Positions 17,009 through 24,365 of a stretch of 47,151 bases of DNA are shown piece after piece. The notes under the pieces were generated by a model. That model was not told the origin of the DNA, did no database searches, and saw only the letters and a program-made list of their open reading frames with translations. The stretch lies in the NCBI GenBank assembly GCA_016197155.1, contig JACPWF010000033.1, positions 1 to 47,151 on the forward strand, read 5' to 3'. This stretch comes from Candidatus Omnitrophota bacterium (GTDB lineage: Bacteria; Omnitrophota; Gorgyraeia; 2-02-FULL-51-18). Numbering within the stretch: the stretch's first letter is position 1; every line of letters begins with the position of its first letter. Both the position numbers and the translations under genes were made by a program.

Positions 17009-18214
17009 TCAGCCCCCCTTGGGCGCTTTGGCGGCGGCTCGGAGCCGGGACTCGGAATCCACGAGGAAATTTGCCGAGCGGGTCACCGTCTCTCCTTTGG
17101 ACAATCCCTCCAGCACTTCATAATAACCGTCCGCCTCGTAACCCACCTTTATTTCCCGCGGCTCCAGCCTGCCTTCGCCTTTGTCGACGAACACGATCTG
17201 CCTTTCTCCCGTGTCCAACAAAGCGCTTTCCGGAATCGCAAGCCTCCGTCCCAAATCCACCTGAATGACCGCGTCCACGTACATCTCGGGTTTGAGGGCG
17301 TTGTCTTTATTGTCCACCTCGATCCGGACTTTGAGCGTGCGGCTCATCGCGTTTAAAACGGGGTCCACCGTTTTGACCGCGCCCTCAAAGCGCGTCCGGG
17401 GAAGCGCGGGTGTAGAGATCACGGCGGACTGTCCGGTTTTCACAAGATCCGTTTCATATTCGTAGATGTCCGCGTAAACCCAGGCCTTGTCCGAGGGGAG
17501 AAGGAGATTGGCGGAGCCTTCGCCCGATTTCACAAACTCCTCGAGCTGGGATCCGCTGATGCCGGCGAGTTTGAGTTTAAATTCGACGGACCGGACCAGC
17601 GCCTCGGCGCGCTCTTTGACCTCGGGAAAGGGGCTGTCTTTGACTTTTTCCCTGAGCGCCGTCGCCTCGCGGTATTCGGTGAACGCGTTGTAAAGGTCCG
17701 GGTCATACGCCACGCGGCCCACGGCGCGAATGGAAAGTGTCAGGGGAATTTCATCCACGACGGCTTTTTGAACGCCGATGAGCTGTTGTCTTTCGGAACG
17801 GATAACCGCCTCGCCGTGGCCGGGGACTCCCGTCGATTCGCTTTGTGATTCTTCACCTTCATAAACAGGGACATAATCCATGCCCATTTCATCCTTGTCC
17901 GGTTTGGGGGAAGTGATGTCCGGTCTCATCGGATGGCGATAATACAAAATTTTCCCTCTGCCTTTTGACATCGGCTTTGCCGTTTCGGGGGAATTTTCCA
18001 CTTTCGTCAAACGCATGCCGCAAATCGGGCAGTTGTCGGGCTTATTGGAAACAATCGTCGGATGCATCGAACATTGATAAAGGGGTTTGTCTTTGGAAAC
18101 AACCCCCGCGGCGGGCGCATCGGGTTTTCCCATTGAATTGAAAACGGCGATCGCAAAGAACGCCGCAAAAACCGCGGCGATCAAAATAAACCATTTTTTT
18201 CTGGATAATTTCAT
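17009..18214 (-). CDS. cusB: CusB-like periplasmic adaptor with metal-binding N-terminus
   Basis: This 401-aa membrane-fusion protein links CusA to CusC. After an N-terminal membrane anchor (about 8-28) comes a heavy-metal-binding domain, YQCSMHPTIVSNKPDNCPIC, with Cys48, His51, Cys62, Cys65 and Met67. A second Met/His-rich motif follows, YYRHPMRPDITSPKPDKDEM, typical of CusB N-termini. The remainder shows the adaptor core: an alpha-hairpin region at about 185-225, a beta-barrel and a membrane-proximal domain. The extra Cys domain suggests the protein can capture metal directly and hand it to CusA. It overlaps cusC by 4 bp, and cusA follows after 5 bp. Confidence 0.9.
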   Translation of the reverse strand: MKLSRKKWFILIAAVFAAFFAIAVFNSMGKPDAPAAGVVSKDKPLYQCSMHPTIVSNKPDNCPICGMRLTKVENSPETAKPMSKGRGKILYYRHPMRPDITSPKPDKDEMGMDYVPVYEGEESQSESTGVPGHGEAVIRSERQQLIGVQKAVVDEIPLTLSIRAVGRVAYDPDLYNAFTEYREATALREKVKDSPFPEVKERAEALVRSVEFKLKLAGISGSQLEEFVKSGEGSANLLLPSDKAWVYADIYEYETDLVKTGQSAVISTPALPRTRFEGAVKTVDPVLNAMSRTLKVRIEVDNKDNALKPEMYVDAVIQVDLGRRLAIPESALLDTGERQIVFVDKGEGRLEPREIKVGYEADGYYEVLEGLSKGETVTRSANFLVDSESRLRAAAKAPKGG

Positions 18215-19455
18215 GACAAATCCTTTCCGACAAGCCGTTCTAAAGAAGCCAGATACGACCAGTACTCGGCAAGGGCCTGGTAATATTCGAGCTGGAACCC
18301 CAGCCGGCTTCGCTCGCTGTCGATCACGTCGACGAATCCTTCGGTCCCCGCCTCATAACCTTTTAAAGAAACTTTGAGCGCGGCCTCGGACTGCGGGAGG
18401 GTCGTCGTCCGGTAGAGTTCGACGAGCCTTCTGGCGTTTTGAGTTTTGACAAGCAGGCTTTTCAAATCGGAGCGCGTCAGGGTTTCCAGCGAGCGGAGTT
18501 CGGCCTCGGCGCCCTCTTTGGCCTTCGCGGCCGCGCCCACCGCCGCGCCCTGCCTCCAGAACCAGAGGAATGGGACGTTGAATTTCACCATCACGATATT
18601 GTCGTCGGGCGTTTGGTCTTTGAACGTTCTCCGGCTGTACTGCAATGTCGCATCCGGCAGGAAATCCGCCTGGGCCAGCGCCAGGTCCGCGCCCATGTGA
18701 TCGACGTGATGACGCGCCGCGTGGAGCTCGGGACGGTTTTGCCAGGCGATTTTCTCCAGGGAAGCGTAATCCAATGAAATGTCCGGAAGGGACGGCTCCG
18801 CGGGTTTCGGAAGCGCCGCGTCGGGCGCGCGGTCAAAAAGCGCGTTCAGCTCCGCGGCCCTGGCCTCTTTTTCCTGCTTCAACGTTTCAAGCGTGTTGAG
18901 CGTTTTGGAATATTCCAGCTGGGCCTTCAAAACGTTCGCCTGCGAAGTTTGATTGACCGAATATTTATTCTCCGTCACGACCGAAAACTGCTTGAGGAAA
19001 GAAACGCTCTCCTCGAAGATCTCGATTTCTTTCCAGGCCAGAAAATACGCGTAATAGGCCGCCTTGACTTTTTGAAGAATTTCTTTTTGCTTGGCCCGGT
19101 AATATCCCTTTTCGCGGTTGGCCTCGTGGGCCTGGGACTGCGCCCGGAGGGGAAGTTTCACGGGGAATGGAACTTTTTGTGAAACGTCATACCACGTTTC
19201 GTTTTTGCCCCAAAACTCGACACCCACTTCGGGATCCGGCGGAGCGCCGGCGGAAATGATGCGGGCCCTCTCCTCTTCCCATTTTGTTTTTGAGACGAGA
19301 ATTTCGGGGTTGGATTTCTCCGCTTCGTCGAGCGCCGCGCCTAAATTCGAAACCGGCCCGGGGGCCTTGCCCGAATGGACCATCTCCTGGGCATTTGAGA
19401 TCTGAGAGACCAGGGCGAGCGCCACGACGAGAACCGCTATTTTTTTTGGTTTCAT
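18211..19455 (-). CDS. cusC: TolC/CusC-like outer-membrane efflux protein
   Basis: This 414-aa protein has a signal peptide (cleavage likely after SQISNAQ) and two outer-membrane-efflux repeats with long coiled-coil helices, such as FSVVTENKYSVNQTSQANVL in the first half and KVSLKGYEAGTEGFVDVIDS in the second. This is the TolC fold that forms the exit duct of the Cus pump. No lipobox cysteine is visible, unlike E. coli CusC, so it is probably not lipid-anchored. It follows the periplasmic sensor gene after 16 bp. Confidence 0.88.
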   Translation of the reverse strand: MKPKKIAVLVVALALVSQISNAQEMVHSGKAPGPVSNLGAALDEAEKSNPEILVSKTKWEEERARIISAGAPPDPEVGVEFWGKNETWYDVSQKVPFPVKLPLRAQSQAHEANREKGYYRAKQKEILQKVKAAYYAYFLAWKEIEIFEESVSFLKQFSVVTENKYSVNQTSQANVLKAQLEYSKTLNTLETLKQEKEARAAELNALFDRAPDAALPKPAEPSLPDISLDYASLEKIAWQNRPELHAARHHVDHMGADLALAQADFLPDATLQYSRRTFKDQTPDDNIVMVKFNVPFLWFWRQGAAVGAAAKAKEGAEAELRSLETLTRSDLKSLLVKTQNARRLVELYRTTTLPQSEAALKVSLKGYEAGTEGFVDVIDSERSRLGFQLEYYQALAEYWSYLASLERLVGKDLS

Positions 19456-19471
19456 GGGAGGCGTCCCGGTC

Positions 19472-19933
19472 TCACTGATTCAGGACTTCGCCGTATCCGT
19501 TTTTGAGGATGGCTTGGCGAAGCTCTTTGTGGATGCGGTCGAGGTACGCCCGGCTTTGCTCGGGGGTGAGGTTCTTTTTGACTTCGAGGATGTGGCCGGC
19601 GATTTGTTTTTCAAGAATAATTTGGAGATTTCCGATTTTCTCAATTTTTCCGTACACGGCCTCCGGGTCCGCGTTTTTGTCCTTCATGAGATTCAGAAGA
19701 CTCATGCGTTCCCCGCAGATCGTCATGCACAGTTTATCCGCGTCTTTTCGGAAAGAGGCGTCGAGCTTCTTTAAGGACTCGGCCTGTTCCGCATTTAACC
19801 CCACCGCGGAATACCAGCTTTGGCTGGGATTCACACTGCCCGGCCACATCAGCATGCACGCCTTTTTTCCGCCCCAAAAGCTGGCCAATGTCACAACGGA
19901 CACGAGAACCGTAAAAAAGATGAGTTTCTTCAC
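19472..19933 (-). CDS. Periplasmic metal sensor, ZraP/CnrX-like (metal-resist family)
   Basis: The 153-aa protein has an N-terminal membrane anchor or signal segment (about 4-20) followed by a four-helix, coiled-coil rich domain. A motif of the ZraP/Spy/CnrX type is visible near LTPEQSRAYLDRIHKEL. Cys26, Cys69 and Cys73 (KLCMTICGERM) and several Met residues could bind metal. In Cupriavidus, CnrX is the metal-binding partner of the anti-sigma factor CnrY and the sigma factor CnrH. Here the gene overlaps the anti-sigma gene by 4 bp, so the same role is likely. It is an inference from gene order and fold, not close identity. Confidence 0.72.
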   Translation of the reverse strand: MKKLIFFTVLVSVVTLASFWGGKKACMLMWPGSVNPSQSWYSAVGLNAEQAESLKKLDASFRKDADKLCMTICGERMSLLNLMKDKNADPEAVYGKIEKIGNLQIILEKQIAGHILEVKKNLTPEQSRAYLDRIHKELRQAILKNGYGEVLNQ

Positions 19934-20427
19934 ACAGCGCTCCTATCGTTCATCACTTTCAAATAACTCGCCGCCACCGAAGGAGACGGCACGCCTTTAA
20001 ATTCGTTAAACCCCGAAAGGTATTGCGCCGATGACCTCTGGACCTCGGACGGAACGGCCGCGTTCACCGCGGAAAAAATACCGCCCGCGCCTCCGACAAG
20101 AAGCGCGGTTAAAACGGCCATGGCCATCTGAGGAATGCCCAGATGAGGAACGAGAGAATCCAACTCTTTCAGAAGTCCTATAAACCAAGGCTCTTTGGCG
20201 GCGGACCGCCCGGCAATCGCCTGCCAGAAAACCCGCTCAAAATCCCGCGAGGGTTCGATCGCCGAGAAAGACGCCCGGAGCGAATCATTCAGACTTCGGA
20301 TGGATTCCGCCTCTTTCCTGCAATGGGGACAAGCCTCAAGATGCGCCAGAAGCCCGCCTTTTTGGGCTTCCGGCATCTCGTCGTCCAACCACTTGTAAAC
20401 ACTTTCTTTTATCTTTTCACAGTTCAT
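19930..20427 (-). CDS. Membrane anti-sigma factor with zinc-binding domain
   Basis: The 165-aa protein starts with a zinc-binding anti-sigma domain: Cys3, then His29-x3-Cys33-x2-Cys36 in HLEACPHCRK. A single membrane helix (about 103-122, MAMAVLTALLVGGAGGIFSA) separates it from a short periplasmic tail. This is the architecture of ECF anti-sigma factors that hold their sigma factor at the membrane. I chose ATG 20427 because GGGAG lies 6 nt upstream; ATGs at 20433 and 20445 leave no usable spacing. The sigma factor is encoded two genes upstream and the periplasmic sensor directly downstream. Confidence 0.82.
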   Translation of the reverse strand: MNCEKIKESVYKWLDDEMPEAQKGGLLAHLEACPHCRKEAESIRSLNDSLRASFSAIEPSRDFERVFWQAIAGRSAAKEPWFIGLLKELDSLVPHLGIPQMAMAVLTALLVGGAGGIFSAVNAAVPSEVQRSSAQYLSGFNEFKGVPSPSVAASYLKVMNDRSAV

Positions 20428-20454
20428 GTTCATCTCCCAACCCATTCAACCCAT

Positions 20455-20673
20455 TCAACGCATGTGCTGCGTATCCAAGGTCGTGATCACAAACCGGCCC
20501 TGGCGGTAATCGTCGTAGCGTTTCTGAAGCAGGCGTTGAGGAGCGCCGTAGTTTTCCGGCGCGGCTGAAAAATCAATGAAGGACACCGTCTGACTCCCCG
20601 AAACGCCCTCCGCATAAACGGGCACGGCGCCCAGCACTGTCAAGACCATCAAGAGCCCGAATAACCTTTTCAT
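20455..20673 (-). CDS. Small secreted protein between sigma and anti-sigma genes
   Basis: I do not recognise this 72-aa protein. It has a standard signal peptide ending VPVYA, leaving a mature peptide of about 50 residues with aromatic and charged residues and no cysteine. GGAGGG precedes ATG 20673 with good spacing; the longer frame upstream lacks a site. Its place between the ECF sigma and the anti-sigma gene suggests a role in sensing or in the stress response they control. This is inference from position. Confidence 0.65.
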   Translation of the reverse strand: MKRLFGLLMVLTVLGAVPVYAEGVSGSQTVSFIDFSAAPENYGAPQRLLQKRYDDYRQGRFVITTLDTQHMR

Positions 20674-20757
20674 GTTTGAACCCTCCCTCTTTGGATAAGC
20701 CAAACCTCCGACCATCACTGATAGTTAAACGACCGGGGCGCGAAAAACCCCCAAAGA

Positions 20758-21342
20758 TCACACTTGAAATTCGGCCAGACTCGCGCGGAGGGCTTCCTTG
20801 GCGTGGTAAATCCTTCTCTCGACGGCCTTTACGCTGGTCCCCAGGATTTGCGCGATCTCCCCGTAAGGGAGGCCGTCGAAGCGATGCAGGAGGATGGGGA
20901 CTCTTAGTTTTTCGGGCAGTTTGCGGAGCGCCGCCTGAACGAGGCCGCTCAATTCTTTCTGTTCCAAAGCCGCCGCCGGGGAAACGGCCGACCGATCGCT
21001 CAGGGTTTCAAGCAGGGTCTTGTCCTCTCCCCCGTCGCCGGTCTCCACTTTATCGAGGGAGCGGTCAAAAAAACTTTTCCTCTTTGTCCGGTCAAGGGAG
21101 GCGTTGACCGTCACCCGGTAAAGCCAGGTCGTGAATTTGGCCTTGGGATTAAAGACGAGTTTCTTTTCATAAATTTTAATGAAGACTTCCTGCGCCACGT
21201 CCTCCGCCGCTTCCCTATTTTGAAGAAAGCGGAATGAAAGATTGATCACGCGCGAGCGGTGCCGGTTAAAGATCTCCTGAAATCCCGAGGGGTCGCCGTC
21301 CCGGAATTTCTGAATGAGAATCCAGTCTTCTTCGGCCGGCAT
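20758..21342 (-). CDS. ECF-type RNA polymerase sigma factor
   Basis: The 194-aa protein has sigma region 2 at about residues 10-80 (FNRHRSRVINLSFRFLQNRE followed by AAEDVAQEVFIKIYEK) and region 4 at about 130-185 (LRKLPEKLRVPILLHRFDGL, then YGEIAQILGTSVKAVERRIY). The linker is long and acidic, as in ECF factors. ATG 21342 has GGAGCGG upstream and starts 4 bp after the CDF gene stop; an in-frame start at 21435 would lie inside that gene. With the anti-sigma and CnrX-like genes downstream it forms a CnrYXH-type module, so it probably switches on the metal genes when metal enters the periplasm. Confidence 0.88.
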   Translation of the reverse strand: MPAEEDWILIQKFRDGDPSGFQEIFNRHRSRVINLSFRFLQNREAAEDVAQEVFIKIYEKKLVFNPKAKFTTWLYRVTVNASLDRTKRKSFFDRSLDKVETGDGGEDKTLLETLSDRSAVSPAAALEQKELSGLVQAALRKLPEKLRVPILLHRFDGLPYGEIAQILGTSVKAVERRIYHAKEALRASLAEFQV

Positions 21343-21346
21343 TTTT

Positions 21347-22246
21347 TCACCGCTCCGGCTCGACGCGGACCATGACCTGTCCGACGTGAGGCAGGTGATG
21401 CAAAATTTCGTGGCGGACTTCTTCGGCGGCATCATGGCCTTCTTTGGCCGAGGCGTCGCCTCTCACGGCGATGGCCATCTCGACAAAGAGTTTGTGTCCC
21501 ACCCATCGGGCCCTGATGTCCCCGATGCTCTTCGCCCCCTCCACGTGCCCGGCGGCGTGTTCGACTTCGCGAAGAATCTCGGGATCCACTCCGTCCAGCA
21601 TCCGGCTAAAAATTTCTTTTCCGGAACTCCATACGATAAATAAAATGGAAATGGTGATGATAAGCCCCGCGACAGGGTCAGCAAGAGGAAAACCAAGCCA
21701 CACCCCGGCCGCGCCGACGAACACGGCAAGACTCGCCCAGCCGTCGATCCGGGCGTGATAACCGTCGGCCACAAGCGCGGCGCTCCCTATTTCTTTCCCG
21801 ACCTTTATCCGGAAGAGGGCGACGCCCTCGTTTCCCAGAAAACTTAAAACGGAAGCGGCGACGACCGCCGCCAGATGATGAACGGGCTTGGGATGAAAAA
21901 AGCGGTGAAAGGATTCATAGGCGGCGACGACCGCGCTAAAAAGGATCAAAAGCACGATGAGGACGCCCGCCAGGTCCTCGATGCGCCCGTAACCGTAGGT
22001 GAAGCGTTTACTCGGTTTTCTTCCGGCGAATAAAAACGCGATCCCCAGGGGAATCGCCGTGGCCGCGTCCCCAAAGTTATGGATCGTGTCCGCCAGGAGA
22101 GCGACGCTGTTGGAAGCGACGACGATGACCAACTGCAAAAAGGCCGTGGCCGTCAAAACCACGAACGACCACTTCACCGCCCAGAGGCCGCGCTCGTGAG
22201 TGATGATGGACGGGTCGATCACCCCGTGAGCATGAGAATGTTCCAT
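21347..22246 (-). CDS. Cation diffusion facilitator exporter
   Basis: This 299-aa CDF protein has six helices and a C-terminal cytoplasmic domain (about 210-299). The metal site is formed by HxxxD in helix 2 (His56-Asp60, LLADTIHNFGD) and HxxxD in helix 5 (His164-Asp168, LVADGYHARID). The His/Asp pair in both helices is typical of Zn- or Cd-type CDFs. The N-terminus (EHSHAH) is His-rich. It would move cytoplasmic divalent metal to the periplasm, where the Cus pump can expel it. DUF2231 lies 12 bp upstream and the sigma gene 4 bp downstream. Confidence 0.9.
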   Translation of the reverse strand: MEHSHAHGVIDPSIITHERGLWAVKWSFVVLTATAFLQLVIVVASNSVALLADTIHNFGDAATAIPLGIAFLFAGRKPSKRFTYGYGRIEDLAGVLIVLLILFSAVVAAYESFHRFFHPKPVHHLAAVVAASVLSFLGNEGVALFRIKVGKEIGSAALVADGYHARIDGWASLAVFVGAAGVWLGFPLADPVAGLIITISILFIVWSSGKEIFSRMLDGVDPEILREVEHAAGHVEGAKSIGDIRARWVGHKLFVEMAIAVRGDASAKEGHDAAEEVRHEILHHLPHVGQVMVRVEPER

Positions 22247-22258
22247 GGTGAGTTGTTA

Positions 22259-22729
22259 TTATCTCACAAATTTAATGGGTTGCGGGCAGGCATTTCCACC
22301 GGCATTGTAATCATAAACCAGCCTTCCGCCATAATCGGCGCCGAGCGTCATCACGCCCGCCATCGCCAACAGCAGAACCAGAAAAAGCGTTCTGCCCTTT
22401 TTTGGAAACGGCTTTTGAATCACAGCCCATACCGTTAAGATAAAACAGAGAACGGATGCGGCGATCATGAAATTCTTGTGCGGCGAGAGGATTTTTTCTC
22501 TTACCGACAAATGCACCATCACTCCCCGCTCGGCGTAAAGACCCGTCCCCACGGCGGCGGCCAAAGACAGGGCTCCGAGCAAAAGCACCCAGAACCCTGT
22601 CTTGGCGAAATCATCTTTCTTGGAAACCCATGCCGCGAAATAAAAGAGCGCCGCGCCGTTCAAAAAGGCGATCGGAAAATGAATGACTAACGGGTGAATA
22701 TTTTGAAGGTGCCGCGCTCCTTCCGGCAC
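22259..22729 (-). CDS. DUF2231 family membrane protein
   Basis: The 156-aa protein has four membrane helices and the DUF2231 signatures IHPLVIHFPIAFL near the N-terminus and LGADYGGRLVYDYNAG near the C-terminus. The paired histidines of the first motif suggest heme or metal binding, as proposed for relatives of DUF2231/CopD-like proteins; the function is not established. It starts 3 bp after the upstream stop, so it belongs to the metal operon. Confidence 0.8.
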   Translation of the reverse strand: MPEGARHLQNIHPLVIHFPIAFLNGAALFYFAAWVSKKDDFAKTGFWVLLLGALSLAAAVGTGLYAERGVMVHLSVREKILSPHKNFMIAASVLCFILTVWAVIQKPFPKKGRTLFLVLLLAMAGVMTLGADYGGRLVYDYNAGGNACPQPIKFVR

Positions 22730-22732
22730 GGT

Positions 22733-23134
22733 TTACTCGACCGATTCGGCGGTCACGTAATGATTGCCGCCGTTTTCATAGAGGTCGCCTTTGAGCGTCA
22801 CCTTGTCGCCTATTTTACTCGTGACGCTCGCGGGATACCCCGTTTTATCCTTGGAAGGCAGGACGGTGTACAGCTTGCCCGTTCCGTCTTCTAAGATGCT
22901 CACGGGAATTCCCGCCTTCGCGCAATCGGTCGCGCACTGCTTGTGGCCCGCGCCCGTCGCGGCCATCGTCACGTAGCAGAGCGAATCGACAAGCTCTCCT
23001 TTAATGACTGCTTCCTTCCCTGATTCCATTCCCGCCATCCCCATATCCTTGCCTTCATGAGCATTCGCGGATCCTGCCAAGCCCCCACTCATTGAGGCTC
23101 CCAACAACACTATCAACAGCCATGACTTACGCAT
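22733..23134 (-). CDS. Secreted Cys/His/Met-rich protein heading the metal operon
   Basis: The 133-aa protein has a signal peptide cleaved after about SANA. The mature part begins with His26, Met31, Met33 and Met36 (HEGKDMGMAGM), and then carries a conserved-looking block VDSLCYVTMAATGAGHKQCA with Cys53, His64, Cys67 and Cys71. The C-terminal half (DKVTLKGDLYENGGNHYV) resembles a small OB-type beta barrel. I infer metal binding in the periplasm from the ligands and the operon; I know no assigned function. AGGAGGAG is a strong ribosome-binding site. It is the first gene of the cassette. Confidence 0.68.
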   Translation of the reverse strand: MRKSWLLIVLLGASMSGGLAGSANAHEGKDMGMAGMESGKEAVIKGELVDSLCYVTMAATGAGHKQCATDCAKAGIPVSILEDGTGKLYTVLPSKDKTGYPASVTSKIGDKVTLKGDLYENGGNHYVTAESVE

Positions 23135-23189
23135 GTTACTCCTCCTTTTTAGGTTGATTTCTTTTTTGAGAGAAACATTGGGGACACCT

Positions 23190-23210
23190 TCCGGAACGGA
23201 GCCGTCCGGA
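23190..23210. terminator. Hairpin after the receiver-domain gene
   Basis: TCCGGAACGG and CCGTCCGGA form a 9-bp stem with one bulged A. It begins just behind the stop codon of the response regulator on the minus strand. The T run (TTTTT at 23211-23215) lies on the plus-strand side only, so it is not a classical terminator for the minus-strand gene. It may attenuate reading into the metal operon. Confidence 0.35.
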
Positions 23211-23213
23211 TTT

Positions 23214-23582
23214 TTAGTAGGCCAGCGCCTCGTCGACTTTTTGTTTCAACTTCTCGAGCGACAGCGTGCCCTTTTCGAAGAACGCGAAATAGCCCAGGCC
23301 CTTAAACTTGTCCTCGACATCTTCCAGGGTGTAGCCGGTGATGACGATCACCTTGACGAAAGGGTCCACCTCCTGAAGGATCGGCAGGAATTTGTCGCCG
23401 TTGACGATGGGCATATTGAAATCCAGGAGAACCACGCCGGGGCCGTGCTTGTGAAACGCCGTGACGGCGTCTTCCAGATTGTTCGCCGAGACGATCTCGT
23501 AATGGTGGGATTTGAAATAGTCGGTGACCAGGCGCAGGAACTCCGGTTCATCATCGACGACGAGGACTCGCTTCTTGGCCAT
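23214..23582 (-). CDS. Stand-alone response-regulator receiver protein
   Basis: The 122-aa protein is a single receiver domain without an output domain. The phosphorylation site is complete: Asp10-Asp11 (VVDDEP), acceptor Asp54 (VLLDFNMP), Thr82 (VITG) and Lys104 (FFEKG). It follows the HTH2 gene by 19 bp, so the two may be co-transcribed. A separately encoded DNA-binding protein and receiver could work as a split response regulator; no histidine kinase is present in the window. Confidence 0.85.
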   Translation of the reverse strand: MAKKRVLVVDDEPEFLRLVTDYFKSHHYEIVSANNLEDAVTAFHKHGPGVVLLDFNMPIVNGDKFLPILQEVDPFVKVIVITGYTLEDVEDKFKGLGYFAFFEKGTLSLEKLKQKVDEALAY

Positions 23583-23601
23583 CTGATTTTAAACGAAGCG
23601 C

Positions 23602-23823
23602 TTACTTTTTTTTGGGTTCAGGAGCGGCGTTTTTATCAATTTCTTTCAAAAGATAGTTGTCCAGGACCTCTTTTTTGGTGCGCCACTGCCCCCCGACCTT
23701 AAAACCGGGGAGTTTTTTTTCTTTGAGCAGGCGATACACCGTCATCGAGTGCACCCCGAGGTACTTGGCGACCTCTTTCAGGGTCATGATCTGCGTTCGC
23801 TGCGGTCTTTTTTCCTCTGACAT
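23602..23823 (-). CDS. Small excisionase/MerR-type HTH DNA-binding protein (HTH2)
   Basis: This 73-aa protein has the same build as HTH1 at 13254-13475: the segment RPQRTQIMT, the helix-turn-helix KEVAKYLGVHSMTVYRLLKE and the wing LPGFKVGGQWRTKKEVLD, plus a Lys/Pro-rich tail. CGAGGAT upstream of the ATG is a moderate ribosome-binding site. It has its own promoter and heads a two-gene unit with the receiver-domain protein. DNA-binding regulation is likely; the target is unknown. Confidence 0.8.
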   Translation of the reverse strand: MSEEKRPQRTQIMTLKEVAKYLGVHSMTVYRLLKEKKLPGFKVGGQWRTKKEVLDNYLLKEIDKNAAPEPKKK

Positions 23824-23881
23824 GACTTTTATCCTCGTTGATGGATGAAGGAAACTAAAATTTACCCTTACAACGATTTAC

Positions 23882-23911
23882 ATTCTACCATATTCTTTTA
23901 TTAAATTTCAA
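23882..23911 (-). promoter_or_regulatory. Promoter of the HTH2-receiver unit
   Basis: On the minus strand TTGAAA (23911-23906), an 18-bp spacer and TAGAAT (23887-23882) form a good sigma-70 promoter in an AT-rich gap. The leader to HTH2 is about 50 nt. The surrounding sequence is over 75 percent A+T by eye, unlike the coding regions. Confidence 0.6.
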
Positions 23912-23939
23912 CTAATTTAATCAAAAACAATTATTTTTA

Positions 23940-24365
23940 TTAACTGGCGGTGTTTTCGACGGCCACGCCGAGTTTTTGGATGCCGCACTGCTTGGCGGCG
24001 TCCAAAATCCGCACCAAATAGTCGACGGAGGCCTGTTTGTCGGATTGAACGAGGATCCCGGTTTCTTTAAACTCGCCGGACCGGGCGGCCAGCTCCTTTT
24101 TGAGGTGATCCGCCGTGACGAGGGCCTTGCCGATGAAGATCTCGTTGCCCGAGGTGAGCGACACCACCAGCGGCGAAGGGCCCTTGGCCTCGTCTCTGGC
24201 GGCCCCGCGCGGCAATTTCACGTCGATCTTGGATTCCTTGTGGGGGTTAAAGGTGTATAAAAGGCTGAAGCTGATAAAAAAGAAAACAAAGAGGTTCATC
24301 ACGATGTCGGTCATCGCCACCGATTCGAGAGACAGGAGCGATTTGCGGGATGTCGTGACTTTCAT
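23940..24365 (-). CDS. exbD: ExbD/TolR-family biopolymer transport protein
   Basis: The 141-aa protein has one N-terminal membrane helix containing the functional aspartate (MTDIVMNLFVFFFISFSLLY, Asp20) and a periplasmic domain with LVVSLTSGNEIFI and the terminal repeat LVRILDAAKQCGIQKLGVAV. ExbD and ExbB use the proton gradient to energise outer-membrane processes. Its start overlaps exbB by 4 bp. No tonB or tolB is nearby. Confidence 0.88.
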   Translation of the reverse strand: MKVTTSRKSLLSLESVAMTDIVMNLFVFFFISFSLLYTFNPHKESKIDVKLPRGAARDEAKGPSPLVVSLTSGNEIFIGKALVTADHLKKELAARSGEFKETGILVQSDKQASVDYLVRILDAAKQCGIQKLGVAVENTAS

